Shown here piece after piece: positions 37,289-47,326 of a stretch of 64,000 bases of DNA. The stretch is taken from the NCBI GenBank assembly GCA_019915015.1, contig JAHBBC010000006.1, positions 1,736,001 through 1,800,000 of the forward strand. The letters run 5' to 3'. The first letter of the stretch is position 1. Each line of letters starts with the position of its first letter. This DNA is from Auriscalpium vulgare. Taxonomy: Eukaryota; Basidiomycota; Agaricomycetes; Russulales; Auriscalpiaceae. The notes under the pieces were generated by a model. The model did no database searches. It worked only from the letters and a program-made list of their open reading frames with translations, and had not been told where the DNA came from. The position numbers were made by a program, and so were the translations under genes.

Positions 37289-40200
37289 ATGGATGAGTCC
37301 ATCACAATCTACAACGACGATGAAATACCTATGTTCCGTCCCGAATTATGGATCTCGCAAGGCAAAAGCTATCCCCAGAACCCACCGCCGGAGCTGCTGG
37401 CCTACATCGAGCAGCTCCTCAGGATTCCCAACGCTCCCGAGACTTCTTTGCTCCCCAGCGGCACCGAGGATGTTCATTCCTTCGTATCTACACCACTCCC
37501 TCGTCGCGATCAGCAGCTCATACACCCCTCAACCAAAGCTGTTTTTAGCCATGACGTGGCAGTCTTCCCCATAACCACACTTACAAAATCACGAAGCCTT
37601 CCTACGGATGCCTTCGTGGACAAGCTTGCTGCACTCGCACCGCAGGCCATCCTGGATGGCGCACAATCAATCATGGACCCACGATATGCAAGTGGTGCAT
37701 CCCCGCTGTGGATGATCACTTACTGGCAACGGATGCGTACGGTCCTCCTGGCACAGGAGACGTGGACGGCGAGCGTGCGGTGGCTGCTACAAGTCGCTGA
37801 CGGTTCTATGGAAAGCGAACGCACTGTTGCTCTTATCCACTCGCTTCCCTGGCGCCAGCAACTCATGATACCCGGTGCCGCCACATTTACGACAACATCA
37901 GCCCTTGCTCCGCTGTTATCAGACGGCCTTCTCACCGACACCATCGTTGACATGATGCTCATGTGGTTGAGAAGCCGCGTTCGGAGCACGCCAGGAATTG
38001 CCAACAACTTCGAGATCGCCGGACACGAGTTCTGGAATGCAATTTCAAAGATCACAGTAATAGAAGACCTGTTCCCCGACTCACCTCGTTACCTCAAGAG
38101 AATTGAAGACGATCTGCGCACCCATAGGAAGGTACTCCTCTTCCCTGTTTTCCTCGCCAAATACAAGCATTTTGTTGTCGTGAAGATCGACGGTCAAGCG
38201 GAAACAATATCCTATGGTGAGTACGTTACTATGTCGCCAATGGGAATGCAATCTTACCATTCCTGTGAAACAAGGCGACGGCCTTTACCATCAGGGACTG
38301 CGCCTGCCTAAAGACATCGAGAAGAAATTGCTCTGGTGGACGCGTGTCAAATTCGGCATTGAGTACAAGTGGGAGGGACAGTCGCTTACGACAGCGAGAC
38401 AGACAGATCACGTATCGTGTGGCGTGATCGCCGTGAATGCGGTCGCACACGAAACACTGGGCTGGCAGCTTTGGGATGATTCAAGGCGCCACGTCGAACG
38501 GTTGGCGTGGTTCGAGAGGCTCGCTGCCGACCATATTCAATCGGTACGCTATATTTTGCTCATTAGCGACATGAGGACGACGATACTCAGGTGCTCTGCG
38601 CAGGTATCAAGTCATCAGCGACGGTCTGATGCTGTGACAGGCGGCGCCGGACGCGATGAGCCTGTTGCGCATCATATCCCTCGCGGGATGGCCCACCTTC
38701 TAAATCCTCAAGCTTCCGAACCCGGCGAGTCGACCAGAGATGCTGAATGTCTACTTGAAGGATTCAGTCCAGAGGTGGAAGAAAAGCAGATGGGGCGACG
38801 CGGAGACATGGACGAAGGCAGCAAATACGATCCGTCAATTCCACCTCTGTCAATGCCACCTTCTCCTACATCATCATATTCAGTACTTGCATCTGCTAGT
38901 GGCTATGACAGCGACTGCGACGACATACCTATGCCCGATACCACCGATACCAGCTGCGCATACGGCCGGTCGTTGCTCTCTCCATCCACTGTCGACGATG
39001 ATCTCCCACCAGTTCCGCGTGGTGGAATGCTGGACCAGGATGGGCCTGGCAGTATCACAGAATGGAGAAGCCATTTGGAAAATGGGACTTCTGATGCTGC
39101 GTCAATGTCGTCAAGAAGGGTGTCGTCGGTGGGAAGTGAGGCGGAGGATTGCGCATCCGATGGAAGTCGACTGTCAAGGGCATCTAAGAAGATCATCAGT
39201 TCCATTGGGACGACACTGAAGGCTGCGCGGGGCTTACTGAAAAGGCGGAGGAAAGGGAGCTCGAGCGCAGACGACAAGACGGCTGCGAGCGCGAGTGAAG
39301 CAACAAGCGCTCAATCTGACCACGACTCAGAGGCTCAGGCGCCTATCCATCCTGCAAAACGCACACGCACTGTCCCTGGGCCCATTCATCCGTTCTTCGC
39401 GCCCAAGGGAAAGAATAAGGATGTCATTGCTACCGTGTCTGCAAGCACCGCAAGCGCTGATGTTGGGCCATCGTCTGGAGCAATCAGCACGCGCCTGGCC
39501 AATTCCTTCGTCAAACGCGGTAGGGACGACAACTCAAAGGCGTATACCAAATTCAAGGAGAAAATCCTTGCGCTTGACGACATGGCCGAGTTCTGTCTAG
39601 ACGATGTTCGGAAGGTCCGATGCTCTCGATGCAACAAGTACATGCTTATGACTGGGGCGTATCACACCAAGGCATTCAAACAGCACCAGAAAGTTTGCAA
39701 GGGCACAATGCGATCACATACACTGGGCCACATCTGGGCATCAACCTCATCGACGCAGGCCCCCGCTCCGAGAATGATAGATCGTCCTTGTTTCGGACTT
39801 CGCGCAGCAAAATACGCTCGTGTGCGTCAATATTTGGAGCGCACACCATACGGCGGGGGCGGCGGGCCTTCCCTCGCCGATTTGGCGTTAGAGTTGTATT
39901 CGGCACCAGATTATCGTTCGTTGGATAAGGCCAGAAAGCAAGTAGTCGACACGGAGCAAGAGCATCGGTGGCAGTGGAAGAACTATCGGTCGCCTCCCCT
40001 TCATGTCCTTGCGACAGATTGTCTTCGCACTGTAAGGGTGCCGGAAGAGTCAACTGAGGATGTTACTTGTGTCAACTGCCTCGCTCTGCTGCATGTCCAC
40101 GTATTCCAGAATGCGACTCGCAAGCCAGTCCCCGAGCCTAAGAATCGCCGCTTCACCCCCAATCATGCTCAGAAAGACGACATACAGGCCCTCCATCGAT

Positions 40201-43200
40201 ATGCTCTTACTCATCCCGACCTTGCACCTCTTCTGGAGGCATACGAAGATGTCAGTAGCTTCAAGTTCATAGTATCCCCACGTTACAGCTTCTGATCATT
40301 GTCTGCACAGAACCCTCATAGTGCATGCCTAGTCTTCGCAAGAGGCGTTATCGAGGGCAAGCATGGCAATTCCTTGTTTGTCGCCTTGATGAACGATCTC
40401 GTCAAGAAGAAAGATTTAGAAGAACGAGGTGTCCCTTTGAACGGCATGCGATATTCAGCCATGACATTGGAGTGGGCGCAAATTATCCACGTCTTAAGCC
40501 CGCGAGCATATGAATCCATGATGAATGTGCTACCCGTACCCGCAGAACGGACACTCCAGTCAGTGTTTACAAGATTGCATTGATACAATTGACTGATAAA
40601 TGACCCGAAGGAAACGTCGTGCGCACGAAGTGCAGTTTCCCATCGGCATCACAGAGGCAACATTTGAATTTATCTACGAACGGCTGAAATCATTGGACTA
40701 CCTTGTGGGTCCCGTTGGCCTCGCATGTGATGATACGAAGCTGCTAGAGTCTTTGAGGCCTCACTGGGACCCAATACGAAAGTGCTACGTGCTTCTAGGG
40801 AGTCCTGGCGATCCCGTCGTCGTGAGCGACATCAACACACTCGATGCCCTCATCCGCACCAGGAAGATCGAGAAGGCTAAGAAGGTATGAGTTCTACGAA
40901 TACTTCGGAGGCATGCAGCTCACCGACACATGCCAGATACGCGTATGGACCCTCCAGATCCCTCTTCCCGGCGTTCCGACTATCGTCGTTGCGGCGCTCC
41001 CTATCTCAGAGTCAAACTCGGCGGAGCAACTGTTCGTCCACCTGGAATTAATATTGAATGGCCTTCTCTCCCGCAAGATCAACGTTGTATCCTACGCCGC
41101 AGACGGCACGGCTGTCGAGCGCTCCCTTCAACGTCTCCTGGTCGCTCACGCCGTTGCGTACATTGACTACACCCTCAGGCACCCTATTCGCTCACATCGT
41201 GACATCAACCTCCACATTCCTCTCATCGGCGCAGGGCGACAGCCTGTCGCACTCATTCAAGATTCGAACCATGGGCGCAAGACGTACCGGAACAACGCAT
41301 TCTCAGGTGCCCGGATACTTACTTTGGGCAGCTATACGACGTCGTACAGCCACTTCCGCCTTGCAGCAATTGAAGCAACAGGGACATTGTTTCGGAGGGA
41401 TGTCGAGAAACTTGATCGACAAGACGACAATGCTGCGACCCGTCTCTTCTCCGGTCATACGCTAGCATGGTTCACCAACGAGCATCGTGAAATGGTCGGC
41501 TCGATTATCTACCTCTTTGTGTTTGGAGAGCTCGTGGATGCATACCAGAATCGATCGATCCCAATTATCGAACGTGTTCGCATGGTGCTGCGTGCGCACT
41601 TCTTCATGGAAATGTGGACCGACTTCATGGACATCGCGGGCTACCGAAAAGCTCAACACTTCATATCTCCCGAGGCACGCGACATCACAAACTTCCTAGT
41701 CGTTGGTTTCCTTCAGTTGGTGATCATCTATCGGGACCACCTCGACGGCAGATACCCATTGCTGCCCTGGCTTCTATCACCGAAGTCTGTGAGCATGTCT
41801 TCGGCATTTGTCGACAGCTTGTGAAGGACTTCACCTTGCAAGACTTCTATCATATGATTCCGAAGCTCTCAGTCCGCTTGCGCGAGCATCTCTTCCTTGC
41901 AAAGACATCTGAGGGCAAGGAAAGAGCGAATGGATACAATCATACCTATACCGACAATCGACATCTCGACCTCCATGCCCTCTCCACATTCCCTTCTGAT
42001 CACGACATTGAGCAAGCAACACAACAGGCCCATTCGGAGGCAGCGAATCTGTGGGACGCTCTCGTACTAGACCCGGATTTTCTGGACAAATTGCAGAATC
42101 AAGCTCACCGTGTTCGCGCATTCCCATCGTTGTCGAGTTGGTATTCGCAGGAGGCTTGGGATGCAATCTATGGCCAGTCCGATTCCGAAGACGAGGGTCC
42201 TGAGATGGACGAAGACGAGCCCGAGATGCTCCAGATTGAAAATGGGTTGAAGAAGGCAGAGAATGCAGACGGAGTTGGTGCGGTCTTCGACCAGCAGTTG
42301 AACGATTTGACTTGCGCAGCAGCTGCCTTATGCGTCCAGAGCACTGTCGACATGTTCGTGTTTTGTCCTCCTCTCACCGCCGATAGATCTTACAGAGTCT
42401 AACCCTCACATTACTAGACTGCAATTGCCTGAAGACACAGCGGATGCAACACGCAAAGACGCTGCACATATAGGGAAGATCCTCGCCCAGTCGCTCCCTG
42501 CTGTGTCCGACCCCGACGAGCGCAGGACCTTCCAGGACACAGTGATCTCTGCTGAATTCGATCTCGAACAGCTCGCAGTCATCCGCCGGTCGCATCATAC
42601 CAGACAGGCTGAGAAAGGTGTCCGAACAAAGGCCTTCAAGTCCTCGGAAGATCTACCACCTTCCTCTGATAACGGTCCACCCGCCCAGTCAACGCTCTCC
42701 GAGAAAAAACGCCTTCTGCAGTTGGTCAAGGATGTTCTCAAGCGTCAAGAAGAGCGCGGTGTTACAGAGCGCGGTGTTACCACGGGCGCGGGTCGGTCGA
42801 TGCGCTGGCGGCAGCCAGCTGCGGGCGGTCGAGACGGAGCAATCAACGGCGAAGAAGCTGTTGCTCCTGCACCAGGGACGGCTGCAAACGCGGCTGAGGT
42901 CGCTGCAAATGCATCGTATCAGGTGCGTCTGCTAGTGTTGTATGAGTGCACATACATGGTATTGACGTCCGCCAGGCTGAACGGAGGCGAGCAGCGATCT
43001 TCGCAAAGCATCACGTCCCCAAGGTCGCACACTCGGCCAATGTCACGCCGCTCAAACACCTCTACGCTGCTCACACTGGCATGCCGCCTTCTTATGGCTT
43101 GGTTCTTGTTGATGAGGCAATCTGCCTTGCAGAAGGTGCGTCGTAATCTTCAACATGACTCGGCATGCGCTGATGGCTGGTTAGTCCTGACCATGTACGA

Positions 43201-43552
43201 GAAGTCGGCCGGTAAGAACGGCAAACATGGTTGGGCTTCGGACACGTCTCGCATCACCGCTCTTTCTTACATCGCTGTGAGACTGTTCAAGCCGGTCCGA
43301 CACAACCAATTCTCCCTCGCCGATCCTAGCAAGATCCCTCGGTTCGCCTTCCTGAAACCGTCCTACTTCCTGTATGCCCTCGACCATCCCCTCCAAACCT
43401 CGGGCTCAACACTAGCTTTGGTAAAATCTGATGGCGCGTGCTATGTCGCCCTCAAGCAGAACGTCGCGAATATCGCTCGTGCTATCAAGGAGCTTAGTGG
43501 GAGGGTCAAGGCGGGTCTTGAACAGGCGGGTGACGATGAACCAGATGAATAG
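37289..43552 (+). CDS. Ulp1/SENP-like cysteine protease fused to a P-element-like transposase (frameshift near 41770)
   Basis: The first in-frame ATG is 37289 (MDESITIYND); the frame is open upstream to 37157 with CFFCAAHHPRSHPG, so an earlier start is possible. The N-terminal third is a C48-type protease with catalytic His (KHFVVVKI, about residue 293), Asp (SYGDG, rebuilt across intron 38217-38274) and Cys (DHVSCG, about residue 357). A Ser/acidic linker and a basic patch (RGLLKRRRKG) follow, then a C2HC finger (CSRCNKYM...HQKVCKG). The transposase part has MRYSAMTLEWAQIIHVLSPR, GLACDDTKLL, YAADGTA, DSNHGRKTYRNN and CEHVFGICRQL. These parallel P-element motifs: the DPxHLxKxxRN block, and D and E residues of an RNase H fold. 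Several clean introns join the exons. One frame change between YPLLPW and CEHVFG has no intron to explain it, so this copy is probably defective. Confidence 0.75.
42753..42782 (+). repeat. 15-bp tandem duplication in the transposase gene
   Basis: gagcgcggtgttac is repeated twice in a row, giving ERGVTERGVT. It keeps the frame. Confidence 0.7.
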
Positions 43553-43662
43553 GTCAGTTTGACAGGCCTCTGCGCATCCGTAGTACATCCCCTCCTGCCT
43601 GCACGCAAAGCGGAGCTTTTTACAATAAACTACGATTTTTTTGAAGCTATGATCCTATCCGT

Positions 43663-43744
43663 GGTAGCTACGGACCCCAAACGGAGGTCTGAGGGGCGAA
43701 TGGTAGCTGGAAGGGGTCGCGAGCCGCAAAAAAAAATGGTAGTT
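43663..43744 (+). repeat. Subterminal GGTAGYT motifs, right end (x3)
   Basis: Copies start at 43663, 43702 and 43738, in the same direction as those at the left end. The sequence tatgatcct also precedes this cluster, and occurs at the left end (about 37046). Confidence 0.55.
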
Positions 43745-43759
43745 GACCCCGTTTGGCGG

Positions 43760-43791
43760 ATCATACCCCTGGCATGAGTTACGGGGGTCCT
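43760..43791 (-). repeat. Right terminal inverted repeat
   Basis: 32 bp, reverse complement of the left repeat with one mismatch, ending tgagttacgggggtcct on the plus strand. Confidence 0.92.
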
Positions 43792-43799
43792 TGGACGGG
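43792..43799. repeat. Right 8-bp target site duplication (tggacggg)
   Basis: Identical to 36923-36930; directly follows the right inverted repeat. Confidence 0.9.
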
Positions 43800-43940
43800 C
43801 CTTGGCTTGGCCTGAAGCCAGTGGCTTTGGCTTGGCTTCCAAGGGCTTGGGCCTGTCCTGAGGTCAAGCCAGGCCAAGCAAGGAGGCCTTGGCCTGGCTT
43901 TGGTTTGGCTTTGGCTCAGGCCATTGGCCCAGGCACAGAG
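43800..43940. repeat. GGCTTGG/GGCCTTGG-rich array, left copy
   Basis: Many imperfect, partly palindromic copies of ttggcttggcctg fill this stretch immediately after the transposon duplication. It resembles 44441-44590, about 500 bp further on, which also reads well as its reverse complement. It may be one end of a small non-autonomous element. Confidence 0.55.
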
Positions 43941-44440
43941 TCATGTGATCTCACTGAACAAATGTAACGGGCTTTGACTAGCCCATCACTTGCCTTTGTT
44001 GCTTCCGAGGATGACAAGGATGATCAATGACGGACAGGAACGCACAGCAAAGCCGATAAAGATGACGAGCGCAACACACAGGAACGCGCAGCGGAGACAA
44101 CAAGGGCAAGGGCGACGTGCAGGGGCGCGCAGTGAGACGACAAGCAGGGATGTGGGGGCATGGGTGCGCGGCGAGGAGGGCGTGCCGAGCGCAGCAAGGG
44201 CGATGAGCAGGGGTGCGTGATGAGCGCATCGGGCAAGGCACAGCGCCGCAACAAGCAGGGTTGCAGGGTGCGCAGCGGCGGCAACAAGCACGCCGGGCAC
44301 GCAGCGAGGGCCACTCCACACAGGCTCTGTTCCCTTGTCCCATCCTTGCCCTCATGAAGCCCCTCTAAACATAACCATGAATTGTTAACTCTTCTGTCCA
44401 ACTTGATCAGCACACCAGCCAGCCATGATCCCGCGCCCCA
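43941..44440. other. Spacer between the two GGCTTGG arrays
   Basis: 500 bp of purine-rich sequence with chance open frames (Arg/Ala-rich on one strand, Cys/Pro-rich on the other). No coding signature or RNA gene was recognised. Confidence 0.4.
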
Positions 44441-44590
44441 AAAGCCCAGGGCCTGAGGGCTTGGCTTGGGCTTCAGGCAGCTGAAGCCAGGCCAAAGCCT
44501 CTTGCGGGCCAACACATTAGGCTTGGCTTGGCTTGGCCTACTGGGGCTTGGCTTGGCCTGGCTTTTGGCCTGAGGCCAAGCCGAGCACAT
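44441..44590. repeat. GGCTTGG-rich array, right copy
   Basis: Repeats of ggcttggcttggcctg and ggcctgaggccaagcc. The outer ends of the two arrays are roughly inverted relative to each other (ggcttggcct versus aggccaagcc). Confidence 0.55.
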
Positions 44591-44996
44591 AACTTCCCAA
44601 CTCCTCTATTCGATCCCAGATTTCAGGTCAGAAGAGATGGAAGACATCCCTGATGTTGGTGCAATGGATGGCACCACACTAGGCCTCAATGATCTGGATC
44701 AAAGGCTAGTTGTCCATGCCAAACAGCAGATAATCAAGGGAGCAGGGATATACGGTGTGGTGGGTAATCAAGAGCTTGTCGTTGAGGCCCGTAGGTGGGT
44801 GTATCGGCTCTGCTCGAGTGATGACCCAAGATATAGTGAGCACCAGGCACACTGGCTCACTAAGGGTGTTAAATGGCTGGATAAAATTGAACTCGAGGAG
44901 TCCCAGAAGCTACTCACCATTGTTGGACACAGTGATGATGCCACCTCCGACTCATATATTACTCTCAAATGTCCCAAATGTGCAACAGCTATCTGA

Positions 44997-45531
44997 CAAG
45001 ACATCCATTCTATATTCCATACTCTGCTGATATTGCTACTTACCTTCACTATTTGAATTCACGGTCTGTTGCTTGAAGCTGTCACTATGAATTATGACAG
45101 AAAAAATTGTAGTATGCTGCGCCGGTCACAGCCTGAGGTAGCACAGTGCGACATGAATAATGCGACGTAGTACTCGTATGTTGAATGCTAGATCTAACCA
45201 GTGAGACTTCAAGCTAGATCTTCAAGGCTGTGACATGTGCATCTGTCGTTTTTGCCACAAGGTCTCGTTAGGCTACACTGTAGTATGAGCATCGTATGAG
45301 CTTCGTGGATCAACTCAATTCGCTTGAAGGCCAAGTCCCAGCGCACATAGAATTAGACCAAGGATTATTCGGGGCTCGTCTTCTGACAGAAACATGCTCG
45401 GGATACAAGCGACGTGATTGGATTTACAAAATTGTACACGAACTGCCCGACTGGTTCAATCACGACTTGAACTATTTGAATGCGCGTGAAACGCAAGCTT
45501 CATCCGGACCAGACAGCCTGAAGACAGGCGA
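44997..45531. other. Intergenic region, nothing recognised
   Basis: 535 bp, more AT-rich than the surroundings. A plus-strand frame starting at 45296 overlaps the LPMO antisense and is not supported as a gene. Confidence 0.45.
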
Positions 45532-46512
45532 TCAGCGGAAACGAAGTGTATCATCTTTAGGAGAACTCACGGGCCCGGGCTGGGTGTAGTTGGCGGGAAT
45601 GGGGTACTACGCGGGATCGTGAGTACATCGAGGACAACAGACGAAACACACAAGCTCACGTTGATGTTGATGAGGATACCTGGCTCCTGAATACATAATC
45701 GGTGTTAGCTCACGTTCAAAAAGATATGACGGAGGGCATACATTGCCAGTGTAGACGCCAGGGATGGAGACGAGGGGTCCCGGCGTCCCGCTGCCTCCAC
45801 CGGTGATGCTGACCTGCCCACAAGAGAGCTAGAGTGCGAGCGCGGATCAGGACAGAGTTTGTTCCTATCAAGAGGCAACATACGTAGAATTGAGCACCGC
45901 CGAACGTGCTGGCGACGTGCAGCGCAATGGCCTCGAGGCGGACGAGATACTGGCCCGTCGGCAAGTTCTTCGGCACGGTGAAGCTGACACTATCCAGGTT
46001 CTGTGCTGGCCACGAGATCGACGTGCCGCCGTCCGTGACCGCTGAGATCTGGTACACCTTGAACCACACAGCGCCAGACCCGTCGAAGGTCGACACGTTG
46101 CCGCTGGGTGCCTTCGCCATGTACACGTTGACAACACCAGGGTGGTAGATGCCCTGGTCGCAACCGACACCGAGGGTTGAGCCCGCAGCCACGGCAATTG
46201 TCTGCGCCGTAGGGTTCGTTGCACTGTCGTAGCAACGGAAGTCGGCGCTAGTGACATCAGTGACCTAACAAAAATCAGCATTTACACAGCGTTAATCAAG
46301 AAGGACTGACCGGGGCCTGGCTATTGAAGTTGTTTGTTTGGCGGACGTTCACCCAGTCGGCCGTCTTCGTGCCACCAACAATGAGGTTGGGAAAGGTGTC
46401 TAAATTGCTTGTGTTAAGCGGATGTCAATGCAACTGGGAGGTAGTTCATACAATGAGCAGCGGCTGATCCCGCCACGAGGAACAGCGACGCGAGAGATGC
46501 GAAAGACTTCAT
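45532..46512 (-). CDS. AA9 lytic polysaccharide monooxygenase (former GH61), secreted
   Basis: The ATG at 46512 gives a signal peptide ([19 protein letters not shown]). The mature protein starts at His, split by an intron just after its codon: [11 protein letters not shown]. The copper histidine brace is this N-terminal His plus the His in EAIALHVAS. The axial Tyr is in QFYVSC, and Cys residues for the conserved disulfide are present (DFRCYD; FYVSC). The family's [14 protein letters not shown] and [12 protein letters not shown] close the domain. AA9 enzymes cleave cellulose oxidatively with peroxide or oxygen and an electron donor, outside the cell. At least five introns are used. No cellulose-binding module is seen. 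The last exon continues past the usual end with [16 protein letters not shown] box precedes the gene. Confidence 0.93.
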
Positions 46513-47326
46513 GACAGGAAAGATACGCAACCTTTGGAAGGACCTGGACCTTCTCTACCCGGAGACGGTCGTCCTTTATATGCTCACCCGCTACTACGGC
46601 CTTCACCCGAAAGCGAGGTGACGACGAGGCTGACATATTCCTCGCAGCGCGAGAAGACATCCTCATGACAACTCACCTGGCCCTTCCGAAAGGTTTGCGG
46701 GAGATGCGATGCGTGGTCCACTTCCGAGGTCAGGACGAGGCTTTTCCACAGTAGCATTGTCCCTGGGCAATGCTTCCTAACGGGCCCGACACGCGCACAA
46801 AATCAAGTGATGGTTGTCGGGGCTCCAAGATACCCATAGCTTCTCAGAAGCAAAATCTGTGCCTATTATCCGGGAATCATCCAGTTCATCCGAGAGCAGG
46901 CCGACAGGGAAGCTGAAGGACTCACGGCGCGTCATTTCTGCTGAACTGCGGTACTCGGCAACGAGGCAATGGAGCCACGGCATGAGGCGGGCCGCCAGCC
47001 GAACTATGCATCCGAAGAATAAACGGGAGTCGGTCCTCAGAACCAAAGGAACTGGTAGAAGCCACGAGGGTTCCACAAGGACTCATTTTTTTTCCATGAA
47101 GAGGCGGGGACTTCTGCGCAGACCCGGGCATCCCTGGACATGCAAGGCAAGTTTTCTGAAACAGCTCGGGCAGCCTGGTACGAGGATCAGAACATGACGC
47201 TCTGTGTAATCAAGAACAGGAACCATACCTTTACTGTTATGATAGGACGGCGACCGTACATTACAAAGGGCTATATATACATACTTGCATGGAAAGCGTT
47301 TGTACAGAAAAACAAACCTGAACGGC
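46513..47326. other. Intergenic region between LPMO start and lipase end
   Basis: 814 bp. The first 100 bp upstream of the LPMO carry its core promoter. Frames in 46777-47131 are short, on both strands, and look like chance. No repeat was recognised. Confidence 0.4.
46574..46579 (-). promoter_or_regulatory. TATA box of the AA9 LPMO gene
   Basis: tataaa on the minus strand, about 62 bp before the start codon. This is a suitable place for a TATA box in a strongly induced secreted-enzyme gene. Confidence 0.5.

Larger units (their letters stand above)
36931..43791 (+). mobile_element. 6,861-bp TIR DNA transposon with Ulp1 protease-transposase gene (P-superfamily-like)
   Basis: The ends are defined by 32-bp inverted repeats starting AGGACCCCCGTAACTCA at both termini (31 of 32 positions match) and by a perfect 8-bp duplication, tggacggg, outside each. 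P elements and hAT elements both make 8-bp duplications. The coded protein looks like the P superfamily (see the gene entry). Inside lies one plus-strand gene (37289-43552) taking up most of the element. About 240-360 bp of subterminal DNA at each end carries several GGTAGYT copies. The element sits in the BAH-PHD gene just after its PHD finger. Near-identical TIRs and a perfect duplication point to fairly recent insertion. KDZ elements were considered, but their hallmark cysteine cluster was not seen. Confidence 0.92.
35844..44996 (+). pseudogene. BAH-PHD chromatin-reader gene interrupted by a DNA transposon
   Basis: The left part (ATG 35844, MPRRARARLTLQRKKK) has intact introns and encodes a BAH domain: LWVANIVSIRG, EDVWVQVQWYYSGR, SDHYDIIPFECLYG, KTVVLEYKENKQ. 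A PHD-type zinc finger then begins near 36755: CLCGKFYNPDG, MHFCPQPGCCTWYHAECL. After an in-frame TAG at 36919 the transposon starts. Beyond it, 44637-44996 encodes LVVHAKQQIIKGAGIYGVVG, WVYRLCSSDD and a final LKCPKCATAI. I judge these to be the usual C-terminal part of the same fungal family. BAH and PHD modules read histone tails. Both halves look well kept, so the disruption seems recent, but a truncated BAH-PHD product could still be made. The stretch 43800-44636 also holds repeat DNA. The link between the halves is inference. Confidence 0.65.

Noticed and set aside
37289..43552. Assignment of the transposase to hAT or KDZ
   Set aside because: The 8-bp duplication would allow hAT, but the DxxHxxKxxRN block and the N-terminal motif order fit the P superfamily better. 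The KDZ cysteine clusters are absent. Kept tentative.
43978..44590. Cys/Pro/His-rich minus-strand frames of 111-188 aa
   Set aside because: They lie in the repeat-rich spacer, overlap in three frames, and show no domain or codon bias.
45296..45589. 97-aa plus-strand frame starting MSFVDQLNSLEG
   Set aside because: It overlaps the last LPMO exon in antisense and has no recognisable family. It might be a relic but cannot be supported.
46777..47131. Minus-strand frames of 69 and 99 aa between LPMO and lipase
   Set aside because: Short, with no splice partners and no conserved features.
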